Shown piece after piece: positions 7,251 to 14,376 of a stretch of DNA of 14,493 nucleotides. Source of the stretch: an uncultured Leucothrix sp. (GTDB taxonomy: Bacteria; Pseudomonadota; Gammaproteobacteria; Thiotrichales; Thiotrichaceae); contig CALAJG010000082.1 of the NCBI GenBank assembly GCA_937923375.1, positions 1-14,493 of the forward strand, given 5' to 3'. The notes under the pieces are model-generated. The model worked only from the letters and a program-made list of their open reading frames with translations. It did not search any database and had not been told where the DNA came from. A program made the position numbers and the translations under genes. Position 1 is the first letter of the stretch, and each line of letters starts with the position of its first letter.

Positions 7251-8008
7251 TGCGCTATAAAATTAATCCAAAATATCTTCACACTAGTGCCTTAATTGAA
7301 AATATAGAGCACTATTTTCAGCAATCTAGAAGAGTACTTTACGACCAACGCAATGAAATTCGAGTAATAAACTTTAACAGTCAGGAATTTGTTGTTAAAG
7401 CCTTTAAAGTACCAAACCTTATCAACCGAATAGCTTATCGCTATATCCGCGCATCCAAAGCCAAACGCTCTTACGAATATTCACTAAAAATTGGTGCTAA
7501 GCTAACGCCTGAGCCAGTTGCATACATTGAAAAGAACGAAAATTTTTTGCTCGGTAAAAGTTACTATATTTCAATGCATTACGACTATGACCATACCATT
7601 AAAGAGGTGCTGGCTAATAAGGCACTAGAAGATCGTGTGCCGATTTTAAAGGCTTTTTCTGACTTTACCTACCGGTTACATGAAGCAGAAATACTTCATC
7701 ACGACTTTTCGCACGGAAACATTCTGATAAAAAAACTGTATGACAACGGCAAAACTTATTATCAATTTAAAATTATCGACATCAATAGAATGGACTTTCA
7801 CCCTTTAGATTTAGAGTTGAGATTAGCGAACTTTGCTCGAATTAACGCTGATGATATGGCAATGGAAGTTATAATCAACCGATATGCAACACTGATGGGT
7901 ATGGCATCTGAGCAAAACAAGCTCACGGAAAGAGCAAAGTTTTATCGCGACGATTTTTATAGAAAAAGAGCAATTAAAAATAAGTTGAGGGGGAAAGAAT
8001 CACTCTAA
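7250..8008 (+). CDS. WaaP/KdkA-like lipopolysaccharide sugar kinase
   Basis: 252 aa with a protein-kinase-like fold as in the LPS core kinases WaaP and KdkA, which phosphorylate heptose or Kdo at the cytoplasmic face of the inner membrane. FVVKAFK (47-53) holds the ATP-binding Lys50, with E76 in SYEYSLKIG a candidate partner. LHHDFSHGNILI (149-160) is the catalytic HxDxxxxN loop (D152, N157), and KIIDINRMDF (174-183) supplies the metal-binding D177 in place of the DFG aspartate. The C-terminus is strongly basic, fitting an anionic lipid substrate. It begins inside the stop codon of the barrel gene (TAATG), so both are translated together. I infer Kdo or heptose phosphorylation; a phosphotransfer to another glycan is possible. 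Convergent with the next gene, 30 nt gap. Confidence 0.8.
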   Translation: MRYKINPKYLHTSALIENIEHYFQQSRRVLYDQRNEIRVINFNSQEFVVKAFKVPNLINRIAYRYIRASKAKRSYEYSLKIGAKLTPEPVAYIEKNENFLLGKSYYISMHYDYDHTIKEVLANKALEDRVPILKAFSDFTYRLHEAEILHHDFSHGNILIKKLYDNGKTYYQFKIIDINRMDFHPLDLELRLANFARINADDMAMEVIINRYATLMGMASEQNKLTERAKFYRDDFYRKRAIKNKLRGKESL

Positions 8009-8038
8009 AACAAGATTGTTCCTTCCAGATGAGATGCC

Positions 8039-8677
8039 CTACAAAAAAACCTTCAACAACATAACCACCAACACTACAATCAGCCCAGCAATAAACACCG
8101 ACTGGATATTAACTGTCCCATCGTCTTTCTGCGCATTCAACCCAAGCTCATAATCGACCATATCCTCAGCATCAAACCTTAGCTGCTCGATGTGCTCCTC
8201 TATGGGTAAGCCTTCTTCATCCCCCTCATACTCCGCATCACCACCTTTGATATTAATCAGCGGAATTAATACGTCAATATTAGCGCGCGCAACCAAGGCA
8301 TTTTTAGTGGCCGTACGATACGCCCCCTCATGCTCAATCACCAACGGATCGGTATTTGTGCGAAAATGACGGTAGATCGCCATCATTTTTTGATGATTTT
8401 TCTCAAGCATTTCTCTATTACGATCGAGAGATCTTTTCAGCTCAGCCACCCCAACACCATGCGCTGGCTTAGAAACCCGCAGATTGTACTCAACATCGCG
8501 TATATAAATTTTCTGTGAACCATTGGCAGATATCACAGTGACATTAGACTTGTTCAGTGCGGCTTTCCCAATGGCATCGCTAGCAGCATCAGCTATATCT
8601 TCTGAAGAATTATCTTTTATTGGAGGTTTCCCTTTATGTAACCAGGCAAACACATCACTGACGCTTGTTGTTTTCAC
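8039..8677 (-). CDS. Unknown protein with C-terminal membrane anchor, coupled to apaH
   Basis: 212 aa that I do not recognise. The N-terminal half is polar, with an alanine-rich stretch (about 26-40) and a short possible beta region (VTVISANGSQKIYIRDVEYN, 46-65). AELKRSLDRNREMLEKNHQKMMA (78-100) looks helical, perhaps coiled coil. A very acidic segment covers about 147-178. Residues 193-211 form one strong hydrophobic helix ending two residues from the C-terminus, so it resembles a tail-anchored inner-membrane protein with a cytoplasmic body. The start is GTG at 8677, with AGG (8686-8688, overlapping the apaH TAG stop) 8 nt upstream. Only 9 nt separate the genes, so it is co-translated with apaH. 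No enzyme motif is visible. Confidence 0.7.
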   Translation of the reverse strand: MKTTSVSDVFAWLHKGKPPIKDNSSEDIADAASDAIGKAALNKSNVTVISANGSQKIYIRDVEYNLRVSKPAHGVGVAELKRSLDRNREMLEKNHQKMMAIYRHFRTNTDPLVIEHEGAYRTATKNALVARANIDVLIPLINIKGGDAEYEGDEEGLPIEEHIEQLRFDAEDMVDYELGLNAQKDDGTVNIQSVFIAGLIVVLVVMLLKVFL

Positions 8678-8686
8678 ACCAACAAC

Positions 8687-9496
8687 CTATTTGCAAGCAA
8701 CTTGAATTGGTTGAATGATATCATCATCAAGGCAAACTGCGGTAAGTTTTCGCCCCCAGACACAGCCTGTATCCAAAGAAATAATCTGATTATCATTTCT
8801 ATAGCCAAGCGCTGACCAATGCCCGAAGACCACTTTATAAGGTAATAAGCTGCGGGTCGGCAATCGAAACCAAGGGTATAGACCGTTTTGCTGATGATCC
8901 TTAGAAGTCCCTTTTATCGTGAAGTTTAAGGAACCATCAGGATTACAGCCACGCATGCGTGTAAAAGCATTGACGATAAAGCGATGTCGCTCATACGACT
9001 GCAAGTCGTTGTTCCATTGCGTCGGCTCGTCACCATACACTTGCTCCAGCCAACGTTGGACAGTCGCCCCCCGGAGCGGAACTTCAACTTCACTTGCACA
9101 TTGCTGAGCCTGCAACCAGCTCCAGTGAGGGTAAATACCTGCATGGGCCATGCAATAACCCAACTCATGATCAAAATGCAGCATCGGGCGATGGCGCAGC
9201 CAGTCAATCAATTCTTCCCGATCATCAGCTTTCATCACGGCCTTCAAGCTTTCATGTGGTTTGATCACACCATAGTGTGCAGCAATCAGACTAATATCAT
9301 GATTGCCTAGGACACAGACCGCAGAATCACCTAAGTCTTTTACATAGCGCAACACTTCAAGGGATCGATGACCACGACTAACTAAATCACCTGCCAACCA
9401 CAGCCTGTCGCAATCTGGAGAAAAACTGATTTTATTCAGCAAACGCCTTAGCGATTTATAACAGCCTTGTAAGTCACCAACAGCATAGGTTGCCAT
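8687..9496 (-). CDS. apaH: Symmetrical bis(5'-nucleosyl)-tetraphosphatase (Ap4A hydrolase)
   Basis: ApaH cleaves diadenosine tetraphosphate into two ADP and removes Np4 caps from RNA; it is cytoplasmic. At 269 aa it has normal length. The metallophosphatase motifs are complete: VGDLQGCYKSL (6-16; D8 with Gln in place of the usual His, as in ApaH), LAGDLVSRG (34-42; D37), VLGNHD (62-67; N65, H66), and a CMAHAGIYPHW block whose His binds metal. VFGHWSALG and SLDTGCVWG near the C-terminus are the remaining ApaH signatures. A GGAA lies about 10 nt before the ATG. In E. coli apaH follows ksgA-apaG; here it stands alone, divergent from a helicase gene and followed by the unknown anchored protein. 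Confidence 0.96.
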   Translation of the reverse strand: MATYAVGDLQGCYKSLRRLLNKISFSPDCDRLWLAGDLVSRGHRSLEVLRYVKDLGDSAVCVLGNHDISLIAAHYGVIKPHESLKAVMKADDREELIDWLRHRPMLHFDHELGYCMAHAGIYPHWSWLQAQQCASEVEVPLRGATVQRWLEQVYGDEPTQWNNDLQSYERHRFIVNAFTRMRGCNPDGSLNFTIKGTSKDHQQNGLYPWFRLPTRSLLPYKVVFGHWSALGYRNDNQIISLDTGCVWGRKLTAVCLDDDIIQPIQVACK

Positions 9497-9528
9497 AACG
9501 AAAAATTTCCAGATTAAAGAATCAAAAT

Positions 9529-9609
9529 CACTGCAGAGAATATTAGCAGTGTTTCATGTTACGAATATTATGATAAAATTTATACAACGCTCTATTCAGT
9601 AAACACTGC
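9529..9609. repeat. Three CACTGC/GCAGTG motifs in the apaH-helicase intergenic region
   Basis: CACTGC (9529-9534) and GCAGTG (9546-9551) form an inverted repeat with an 11-bp spacer. GCAGTGTTT (9546-9554) is also a perfect 9-bp inverted repeat of AAACACTGC (9601-9609), and that pair brackets the candidate helicase promoter. This could be a paired operator or chance; no regulator can be named. Confidence 0.3.
9571..9579 (+). promoter_or_regulatory. Extended -10 promoter candidate for the helicase gene
   Basis: TGATAAAAT is an extended -10 element (TGn plus TAAAAT, 5 of 6). The -35 region is poor (TTTCAT at 9552-9557, 16-bp spacer). It would give a leader of about 74 nt. The helicase ATG at 9660 has AAGGA upstream, at a rather long 12-nt spacing. 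Confidence 0.4.
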
Positions 9610-9659
9610 CTGATGATGACATTACTTGAGTTTCATACCGCCAAGGAAAGTACCAAAAT

Positions 9660-11657
9660 ATGGCCCGAATAATACCAGAAGATTCATTGACTTACAGTCA
9701 CCCAGGGCCGCAGTTACATTTTTGTTTGCAAGCTCTGGACGATGACATCATCAGCCGTCAACAACTATCTGGCACCTCCGAGTTAACTGGATTGCGTTAT
9801 TGGGTAAAGAAAAACAAACAATCTCTGTTGTTAGCCACATTACCAGATCAATCAATTAGCACAGATATCAAGTTAGATAAAAAGCAACTTGCTAAACATC
9901 CCTTGATCGTAGAACTCCTCGCAGAGCGAGATGCTCTGCTTCCAGCATCATTGCATAACCATGCTCATCAACTATTACCAGTCGTATTGCTGCTTCAGGA
10001 CAATCTTAGCGCAAAACAAACCATCTATTTAAAAGCGTTAGGGATTTTGGCAATTGGTGGCGTGCTAATAAACGGTGCAATGAAACTAGTCTTCGAAAGA
10101 TGCTTTGGGATTGTTGCTTCTGAGCAAGTTAATCAATCTATTCTCGCCAGATTTTGCCCTGAACTCTTAGTCGATAAATCATTCGATGAGAGGCAACCAA
10201 ATAAACTAAGGTTGCTGGATTTAAAACAAGAGATTAGCCTTAAAAACAACTTGTTGAGTAAATCTAAGCCGCTATCGTCGCCATACTCTCTCAACGTCGT
10301 TACAGGCGTTGCTGGAAGCGGTAAATCAGAAGTGTTAATCAAGCGAACAGCTCTGCTACTAGAAAAATTTCCCAAGTCGCGCATACTTGTTTTAAGTCAT
10401 AACAAATCAATAAGTAACTCCTTAAAGCAGTCTATTGCTCTCGAAACTAAGCATTCAGATCGGGTGCAATGTTTGCCATTTCTTGAATGGTGTAGAAAAT
10501 TACTCGGGGGTACCTGGCGATTCGTTTATGAAGATCAGGAAACTGAGCTGTTCGACCTCATGATCAAACGTCATTTTGAGCATGAAGAACTCAGTCGTCA
10601 TGGCTTAATCAGAGAAGTCAACTTTATAAAGGATCGGCAAATAGAAACGGAAACAGATTATCTTGGCACCATTAGGTCACACCGTAGTTTTGCCTTATCG
10701 AACCCTGTGCGCAAACGCATTTGGCAAGCCATGGTGGATATAGATACTCACCTTAAAGACCGTAATAGCTACCTTTGGGGGGAAGCCGCCAGCTTTTTAC
10801 TGAAAGCCTTGGATGATGGCAAATCAGTTGAATCCTACACACATATTTTAGTGGACGAAGGGCAATATTTTGCACCGGTGTGGTTCAAAGTCATTACCAG
10901 ATTAATCGCTCCTCAAGGCCAGTTATTCATAGCTACTGATCCTGACCAAGGCTTCCATAATCGTAGTATAGAATGGGCAGAAACAGGCATAGATTTAAGA
11001 AACAGTACCACTAGACTTTTAAATAACTACCGCTGCAGCCCAGCCATTTCGAAAGTCGTCGATGAGTTTCGCCTTCACCGTTCGATGGAAGAGCTAAAAT
11101 ACCCACTTCACTCAATAAACCATATTGATCCGATTAAACCAGAAGATCAGCCGCAACTTTTGCACTTTCCAACCAAGGAAGACCAGCAAAACCGTCTTTT
11201 TAGTGAAATTCACCAGCTCATTCAGCAAGGCTACGAAGCCAATGACATTCTGATTATTAATGCAGATAAACAAACCACGCGCTTTCTGGCTCAGGAAATC
11301 CGGCAGACACTCAGTATTCGTGCCACCACATTAACAGGTAGCATGATTATTGAGGACAACACCATCAAGCTTTGTGATATTGAAAGCGCCACAGGCCTTC
11401 AGAGCAAAGTGGTATTTATCACGGGTCTGGAAAATATTTTTAATGCTGAAAGCAATACTGAACTCAGCGACCGTGAGCGGCATAGTTTACAAACTGAGAA
11501 CACCCACCTCTTACATATGGCAATGACTCGGGCATCTGAACATCTTTATTTGCTGATAAGCATTGAGAAAGTCCCTGACTCTCTCCTTATCGATGGTCTA
11601 GATACACCAACCTTATCAAAGGCCTATCTTGCTCCAGTGATGTATTTAAATCCTTAA
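9660..11657 (+). CDS. UvrD/PcrA-like superfamily 1 helicase with unassigned N-terminal region
   Basis: 665 aa. The helicase core begins near 210: Walker A GVAGSGKS (216-223), motif Ia ILVLSHNKS (242-250), Walker B ILVDEGQ (396-402, a DEGQ form of DExQ), motif III FIATDPDQ (423-430), motif IV LNNYR (454-458), motif V SATGLQSKVVFITGL (576-590), and motif VI HMAMTRASEHLYLL (619-632) with the arginine finger. Motif V has Thr where UvrD has the Lys of AKGLE. The core is compact, without the large 1B/2B insertions of UvrD. Residues 1-200 show no clear motif; residues 15-60 could be a degenerate NERD-like nuclease-related domain, but I see no intact catalytic set. It is probably a DNA or RNA translocase in repair or RNA metabolism; partner unknown. 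It has its own transcription unit, followed by glnK on the same strand. Confidence 0.8.
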   Translation: MARIIPEDSLTYSHPGPQLHFCLQALDDDIISRQQLSGTSELTGLRYWVKKNKQSLLLATLPDQSISTDIKLDKKQLAKHPLIVELLAERDALLPASLHNHAHQLLPVVLLLQDNLSAKQTIYLKALGILAIGGVLINGAMKLVFERCFGIVASEQVNQSILARFCPELLVDKSFDERQPNKLRLLDLKQEISLKNNLLSKSKPLSSPYSLNVVTGVAGSGKSEVLIKRTALLLEKFPKSRILVLSHNKSISNSLKQSIALETKHSDRVQCLPFLEWCRKLLGGTWRFVYEDQETELFDLMIKRHFEHEELSRHGLIREVNFIKDRQIETETDYLGTIRSHRSFALSNPVRKRIWQAMVDIDTHLKDRNSYLWGEAASFLLKALDDGKSVESYTHILVDEGQYFAPVWFKVITRLIAPQGQLFIATDPDQGFHNRSIEWAETGIDLRNSTTRLLNNYRCSPAISKVVDEFRLHRSMEELKYPLHSINHIDPIKPEDQPQLLHFPTKEDQQNRLFSEIHQLIQQGYEANDILIINADKQTTRFLAQEIRQTLSIRATTLTGSMIIEDNTIKLCDIESATGLQSKVVFITGLENIFNAESNTELSDRERHSLQTENTHLLHMAMTRASEHLYLLISIEKVPDSLLIDGLDTPTLSKAYLAPVMYLNP

Positions 11658-11682
11658 GCTCCTCATTTTCCGGTAAAAACTC

Positions 11683-11691
11683 TGTTAAAAT
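11683..11691 (+). promoter_or_regulatory. Extended -10 promoter candidate for glnK-amtB
   Basis: TGTTAAAAT, an extended -10 (TGn plus TAAAAT), lies 65 bp before the glnK ATG with no good -35. Many enterobacterial and pseudomonad glnK genes use a sigma54 promoter; I looked for the GG-N10-GC core and did not find it between 11658 and 11755. Nitrogen control could still act through a site I cannot recognise. Confidence 0.35.
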
Positions 11692-11698
11692 GCCGCGC

Positions 11699-11722
11699 TT
11701 GCCTATTCGAATTCATAGGCAA
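11699..11722 (+). terminator. Hairpin in the glnK leader, terminator- or attenuator-like
   Basis: TTGCCTAT (11699-11706) pairs perfectly with ATAGGCAA (11715-11722) around an 8-nt loop. A T-rich run (TTTTTTCTTT, starting at about 11729) follows after 6 nt. It may end the helicase transcript, but the T run is offset from the stem. An alternative short pairing of GCCT (11701-11704) with AGGC (11725-11728) would abut the T run. As it sits after the candidate glnK promoter, it could also shape the glnK leader. Confidence 0.45.
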
Positions 11723-11755
11723 AGAGGCTTTTTTCTTTAACGATGAGGATTACCC

Positions 11756-12094
11756 ATGAAACTAATCACCGCGATTATCAAGCCATTCAAGCTTGATGAT
11801 GTCCGCGAGTCTCTATCCGAAATTGGTATTTACGGACTGACCGTTACCGAGGTAAAGGGCTTTGGTCGACAAAAAGGTCACACCGAGCTTTACCGGGGCG
11901 CAGAGTATGTTGTCGATTTTCTGCCAAAAGTGAAAATTGAAACCGCTGTAGACGATGAACGTTTAGATGATGCTGTTGAGGCGATTATAAAAGCGGCTAA
12001 TACAGGCAAAATCGGTGACGGTAAGATCTTTATTACTAGCATCGAACAAACTATTCGTATTCGCACGGGCGAAACAGGACCTGACGCGCTCTAA
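11756..12094 (+). CDS. glnK: Nitrogen regulatory P-II protein
   Basis: A 112-aa P-II trimer subunit that senses 2-oxoglutarate and ATP/ADP and, in the GlnK type, plugs AmtB when nitrogen is plentiful. MKLITAIIKPFKLDDVRESL (1-20) is the family N-terminus. The T-loop contains GRQKGHTELYRGAEY (37-51), with Tyr51 the uridylylation site of GlnD. Residues KIGDGKIFI (about 85-93) form the B-loop/nucleotide site, with a typical RIRTGE tail. GAGG with 7-nt spacing precedes the ATG. It is 27 nt upstream of amtB on the same strand, the classical glnK-amtB pair, which is why I call it glnK rather than glnB; sequence alone does not separate them. Confidence 0.95.
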   Translation: MKLITAIIKPFKLDDVRESLSEIGIYGLTVTEVKGFGRQKGHTELYRGAEYVVDFLPKVKIETAVDDERLDDAVEAIIKAANTGKIGDGKIFITSIEQTIRIRTGETGPDAL

Positions 12095-12121
12095 CCCACA
12101 TTTAAATTAAGGATAAAACCA

Positions 12122-13420
12122 ATGCTCAAGACAGTTCTGTCTATATTCTTTTTATCACTCTTTCCTATTGTTTCATTGGCAACTGAAGAACCCTTGCTTA
12201 ATGGCGCTAACACCGCTTGGATTCTCACTTCTACAGCACTTGTTCTGTTTATGACCCTGCCGGGACTTGCACTGTTTTATGGTGGTCTGGTTAAAAGCCG
12301 CAATGTGCTGTCGATATTAATGCAGTGTTTTGCTATAGCTGGAATCGCCTCGGTCTTTTGGCTCGTCGTCGGCTACAGTTTGGCGTTTAGTGGAGAGGGT
12401 GCATTTGTCGGCAACTTTTCTAAAATGATGTTCAACGGCGTCACGGAAGGTTCTGTGGTGGGCGATATCCCAGAATCGTTGTTTGCCTTATTCCAAATGA
12501 CGTTCGCAGTCATTACACCCGCACTAATCATTGGCGCATTTGCGGAACGCATCAAATTTTCTTCTGTGCTCCTTTTCACCATTCTTTGGCTAGCATTTGT
12601 CTATGCGCCGATCACACACTGGGTTTGGGGTGGTGGTTGGCTACAAGAAATGGGATTGCTCGACTTTGCTGGCGGAACAGTTGTTCATATTACCGCTGGT
12701 GTTGCCGCTCTTGTAACAGCCATCATGATCGGCCCACGCAAAAGCTTCGTCCGTGGAAATACAGCTCCTCACAATATGACTATGACCATTACAGGCGCGG
12801 GTATGCTATGGGTGGGTTGGTTTGGTTTTAATGGTGGTTCAGCATTGGCTGCCAATGGTGACGCTGCGATGGCGATGCTGGTGACCCATATTTCAGCGGC
12901 AACTGGCGCTATCACCTGGATGTGCTATGAATGGAAAAAGTACGGCAAACCAACCGCACTAGGAACAGTTACTGGCATGGTTGCTGGTCTGGGTACGATT
13001 ACACCCGCATCAGGATTCGTGGGACCTGCGGGTGCATTAATCATCGGTTTTCTGGCAGGTGTTGTGTGCTTTAATGCAACCCTGATGATTAAGCAAAAGT
13101 TTAAGATTGACGACTCCTTAGATGTGTTTCCTGTGCATGGCGTAGGCGGTATTTTAGGCACATTCCTGGCAGGTATTTTCGCTTCCACTGAACTTGGTTT
13201 GTTTAGTGGCCAAGGTTTTGCAGATGGTATAGAAAGTATGGGGGCGCAGGTTGGCGTTCAACTCATCGGCATTATCTCTACCTTTGTTTATACAGCCATC
13301 GCGACATTCCTGATCTTTAAAGTAGTCGGCATGATTACTAATGGCGTTAGGGTTTCGGATGATGAAGAAGCTCAGGGTTTAGATCTGGTTGACCATAATG
13401 AACGGGGGTATGAGATTTAA
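12122..13420 (+). CDS. amtB: Ammonium transporter AmtB
   Basis: 432 aa, an Amt/Rh-family inner-membrane channel moving ammonium inward as a trimer. An N-terminal signal peptide (1-20, ending VSLA before TEE) is followed by 11 expected membrane helices. GLVKSRNVLS (55-64) and QMTFAVITPALIIGAFAERI (125-144) are family signatures. DFAGGTVVHITAG (181-193) holds D181, equivalent to E. coli Asp160, and His189, the first of the twin pore histidines. FPVHGVGGILGTFLAG (336-351) holds His339, the second. WVGWFGFNGGS (230-240) is conserved. The C-terminal tail ends DLVDHNERGYEI, the segment that contacts GlnK. AAGGA precedes the ATG by 8 nt. It is co-transcribed with glnK and ends at the palindromic terminator. 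Confidence 0.97.
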   Translation: MLKTVLSIFFLSLFPIVSLATEEPLLNGANTAWILTSTALVLFMTLPGLALFYGGLVKSRNVLSILMQCFAIAGIASVFWLVVGYSLAFSGEGAFVGNFSKMMFNGVTEGSVVGDIPESLFALFQMTFAVITPALIIGAFAERIKFSSVLLFTILWLAFVYAPITHWVWGGGWLQEMGLLDFAGGTVVHITAGVAALVTAIMIGPRKSFVRGNTAPHNMTMTITGAGMLWVGWFGFNGGSALAANGDAAMAMLVTHISAATGAITWMCYEWKKYGKPTALGTVTGMVAGLGTITPASGFVGPAGALIIGFLAGVVCFNATLMIKQKFKIDDSLDVFPVHGVGGILGTFLAGIFASTELGLFSGQGFADGIESMGAQVGVQLIGIISTFVYTAIATFLIFKVVGMITNGVRVSDDEEAQGLDLVDHNERGYEI

Positions 13421-13450
13421 TTCCAAGCAAGTTCATAATTAGTTGATCAG

Positions 13451-13486
13451 ACACAAAAAATCCCGCAGCTGCGGGATTTTTTGTGT
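13451..13486. terminator. Bidirectional Rho-independent terminator
   Basis: A perfect 36-bp palindrome with centre between 13468 and 13469: a GC-rich core (TCCCGCAG/CTGCGGGA) flanked by six A on the left and six T on the right, then an ACAC/GTGT extension. Read either way it gives a GC stem followed by a U run, so it can serve amtB (plus) and the convergent Bax1-I gene (minus). The rest of 13421-13584 shows nothing else. Confidence 0.93.
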
Positions 13487-13584
13487 GTCTAGAACCTTTT
13501 GACAGTAGCGGTGAAACTAAACCAACTACACATCATGTTAAAAGAAAAGTTTAAATAATCTTTCACGAGGCTCTGGATAACTAT

Positions 13585-14295
13585 TTAGTCACCGCTAGTA
13601 AACGCCATCAGGAACTGAATGACGTACCAGAACAACAGACCAACACTAGAGAACAACGATAATGAAGCAGCAACATGCTGATCAGTATGATACTCATGAA
13701 TAATGTTAGAGGTGCTGTAGAGTACAGAAGCTGCGGCGAACAGAATCATCGCACCTGAGAACCAAAGGCCTAGTGAAAAACCGAACAAAATAGCCGCCAC
13801 AATAATACCCAGTGCAACAAAACCACCGATCATCAAGAAACGACCCATAAACGAGAAGTTTATCTTAGTCGAAAACGCGGTAAACGTAAGGCCACCCACC
13901 AATGCAGCAGTGATCAATGCTGCGTGCATCAGAATGCTACCATCCATCATCAGTGCGCGATAAATTGGCAGTGTCGAAATAAAGGCGAAAGCGACAATGT
14001 ATAAGCCTAAGCCCATATATTGGCGTTCACGGGAAACTCCTGAGCGCGCCCAGTTATCAGCTAGTACAGAGATACCCATGTAGGCACCCATTACCAGTAG
14101 CCACATCCAAGGTGTTCCACTAAGGAACCCCATAAATGCGCTCGCAATTCCGGTTTGAAGAAATAATGTTACCACTACAGCATAAGCAGCAATCGCACCA
14201 CCTAGGTGTAGATAGCAGCGCTTGATAAACGCCGCGCGCTCGCTCTCAGCCGCATTTGCAACAATTTGGCCAGTGCTGGCATCCAAAAAACTCAT
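13585..14295 (-). CDS. Bax inhibitor-1 / YccA family membrane protein
   Basis: 236 aa, about seven hydrophobic helices, of the Bax1-I family that includes E. coli YccA (an FtsH-associated protein) and YbhL. After a polar N-terminus, helices run from the GGAIAAYAVVVTLFL region through MWLLVMGAYMGIS, IVAFAFIST, HAALITAALVGGLTFTA, FLMIGGFVALGIIVAAILFG and WFSGAMILFAAASVLYST to the last pair. NIIHEYHTDQHVAA before the final helix, and the acidic last residues, resemble the conserved C-terminal region of the family. I set the start at ATG 14295, because AGGAGA (14302-14307) is 6 nt away; a TTG two codons upstream abuts that ribosome site and is unlikely. The biochemical role is unsettled (proton/calcium leak, FtsH modulation). 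Confidence 0.9.
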   Translation of the reverse strand: MSFLDASTGQIVANAAESERAAFIKRCYLHLGGAIAAYAVVVTLFLQTGIASAFMGFLSGTPWMWLLVMGAYMGISVLADNWARSGVSRERQYMGLGLYIVAFAFISTLPIYRALMMDGSILMHAALITAALVGGLTFTAFSTKINFSFMGRFLMIGGFVALGIIVAAILFGFSLGLWFSGAMILFAAASVLYSTSNIIHEYHTDQHVAASLSLFSSVGLLFWYVIQFLMAFTSGD

Positions 14296-14323
14296 AATCA
14301 ATCTCCTAATTTTTAATACGTAT

Positions 14324-14351
14324 AGTATAAGCCGCTTTATTATAACTGCAA
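14324..14351 (-). promoter_or_regulatory. Sigma70 promoter candidate for the Bax1-I gene
   Basis: On the minus strand TTGCAG (14346-14351) and TATACT (14324-14329) are separated by 16 bp. A start near 14317 gives a leader of about 22 nt containing the strong AGGAGA ribosome site. Confidence 0.55.
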
Positions 14352-14376
14352 TACAAAGCCGCTCAATGACAAAATC

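Noticed and set aside
1361..8008. Phage-defence or mobile island
   Set aside because: All seven genes fit glycan assembly; there is no nuclease, integrase, transposase, toxin or terminal repeat.
8919..9310. Open frames on both strands within apaH
   Set aside because: They lie inside an intact apaH with complete catalytic motifs, show no family features and have biased, low-complexity composition.
12373..13188. Open frames overlapping amtB
   Set aside because: They are shadows of a fully conserved AmtB; none has recognisable motifs or a ribosome site.
14296..14301. TTG start two codons upstream for the Bax1-I gene
   Set aside because: The AGGAGA ribosome site abuts this TTG, while ATG 14295 has 6-nt spacing.
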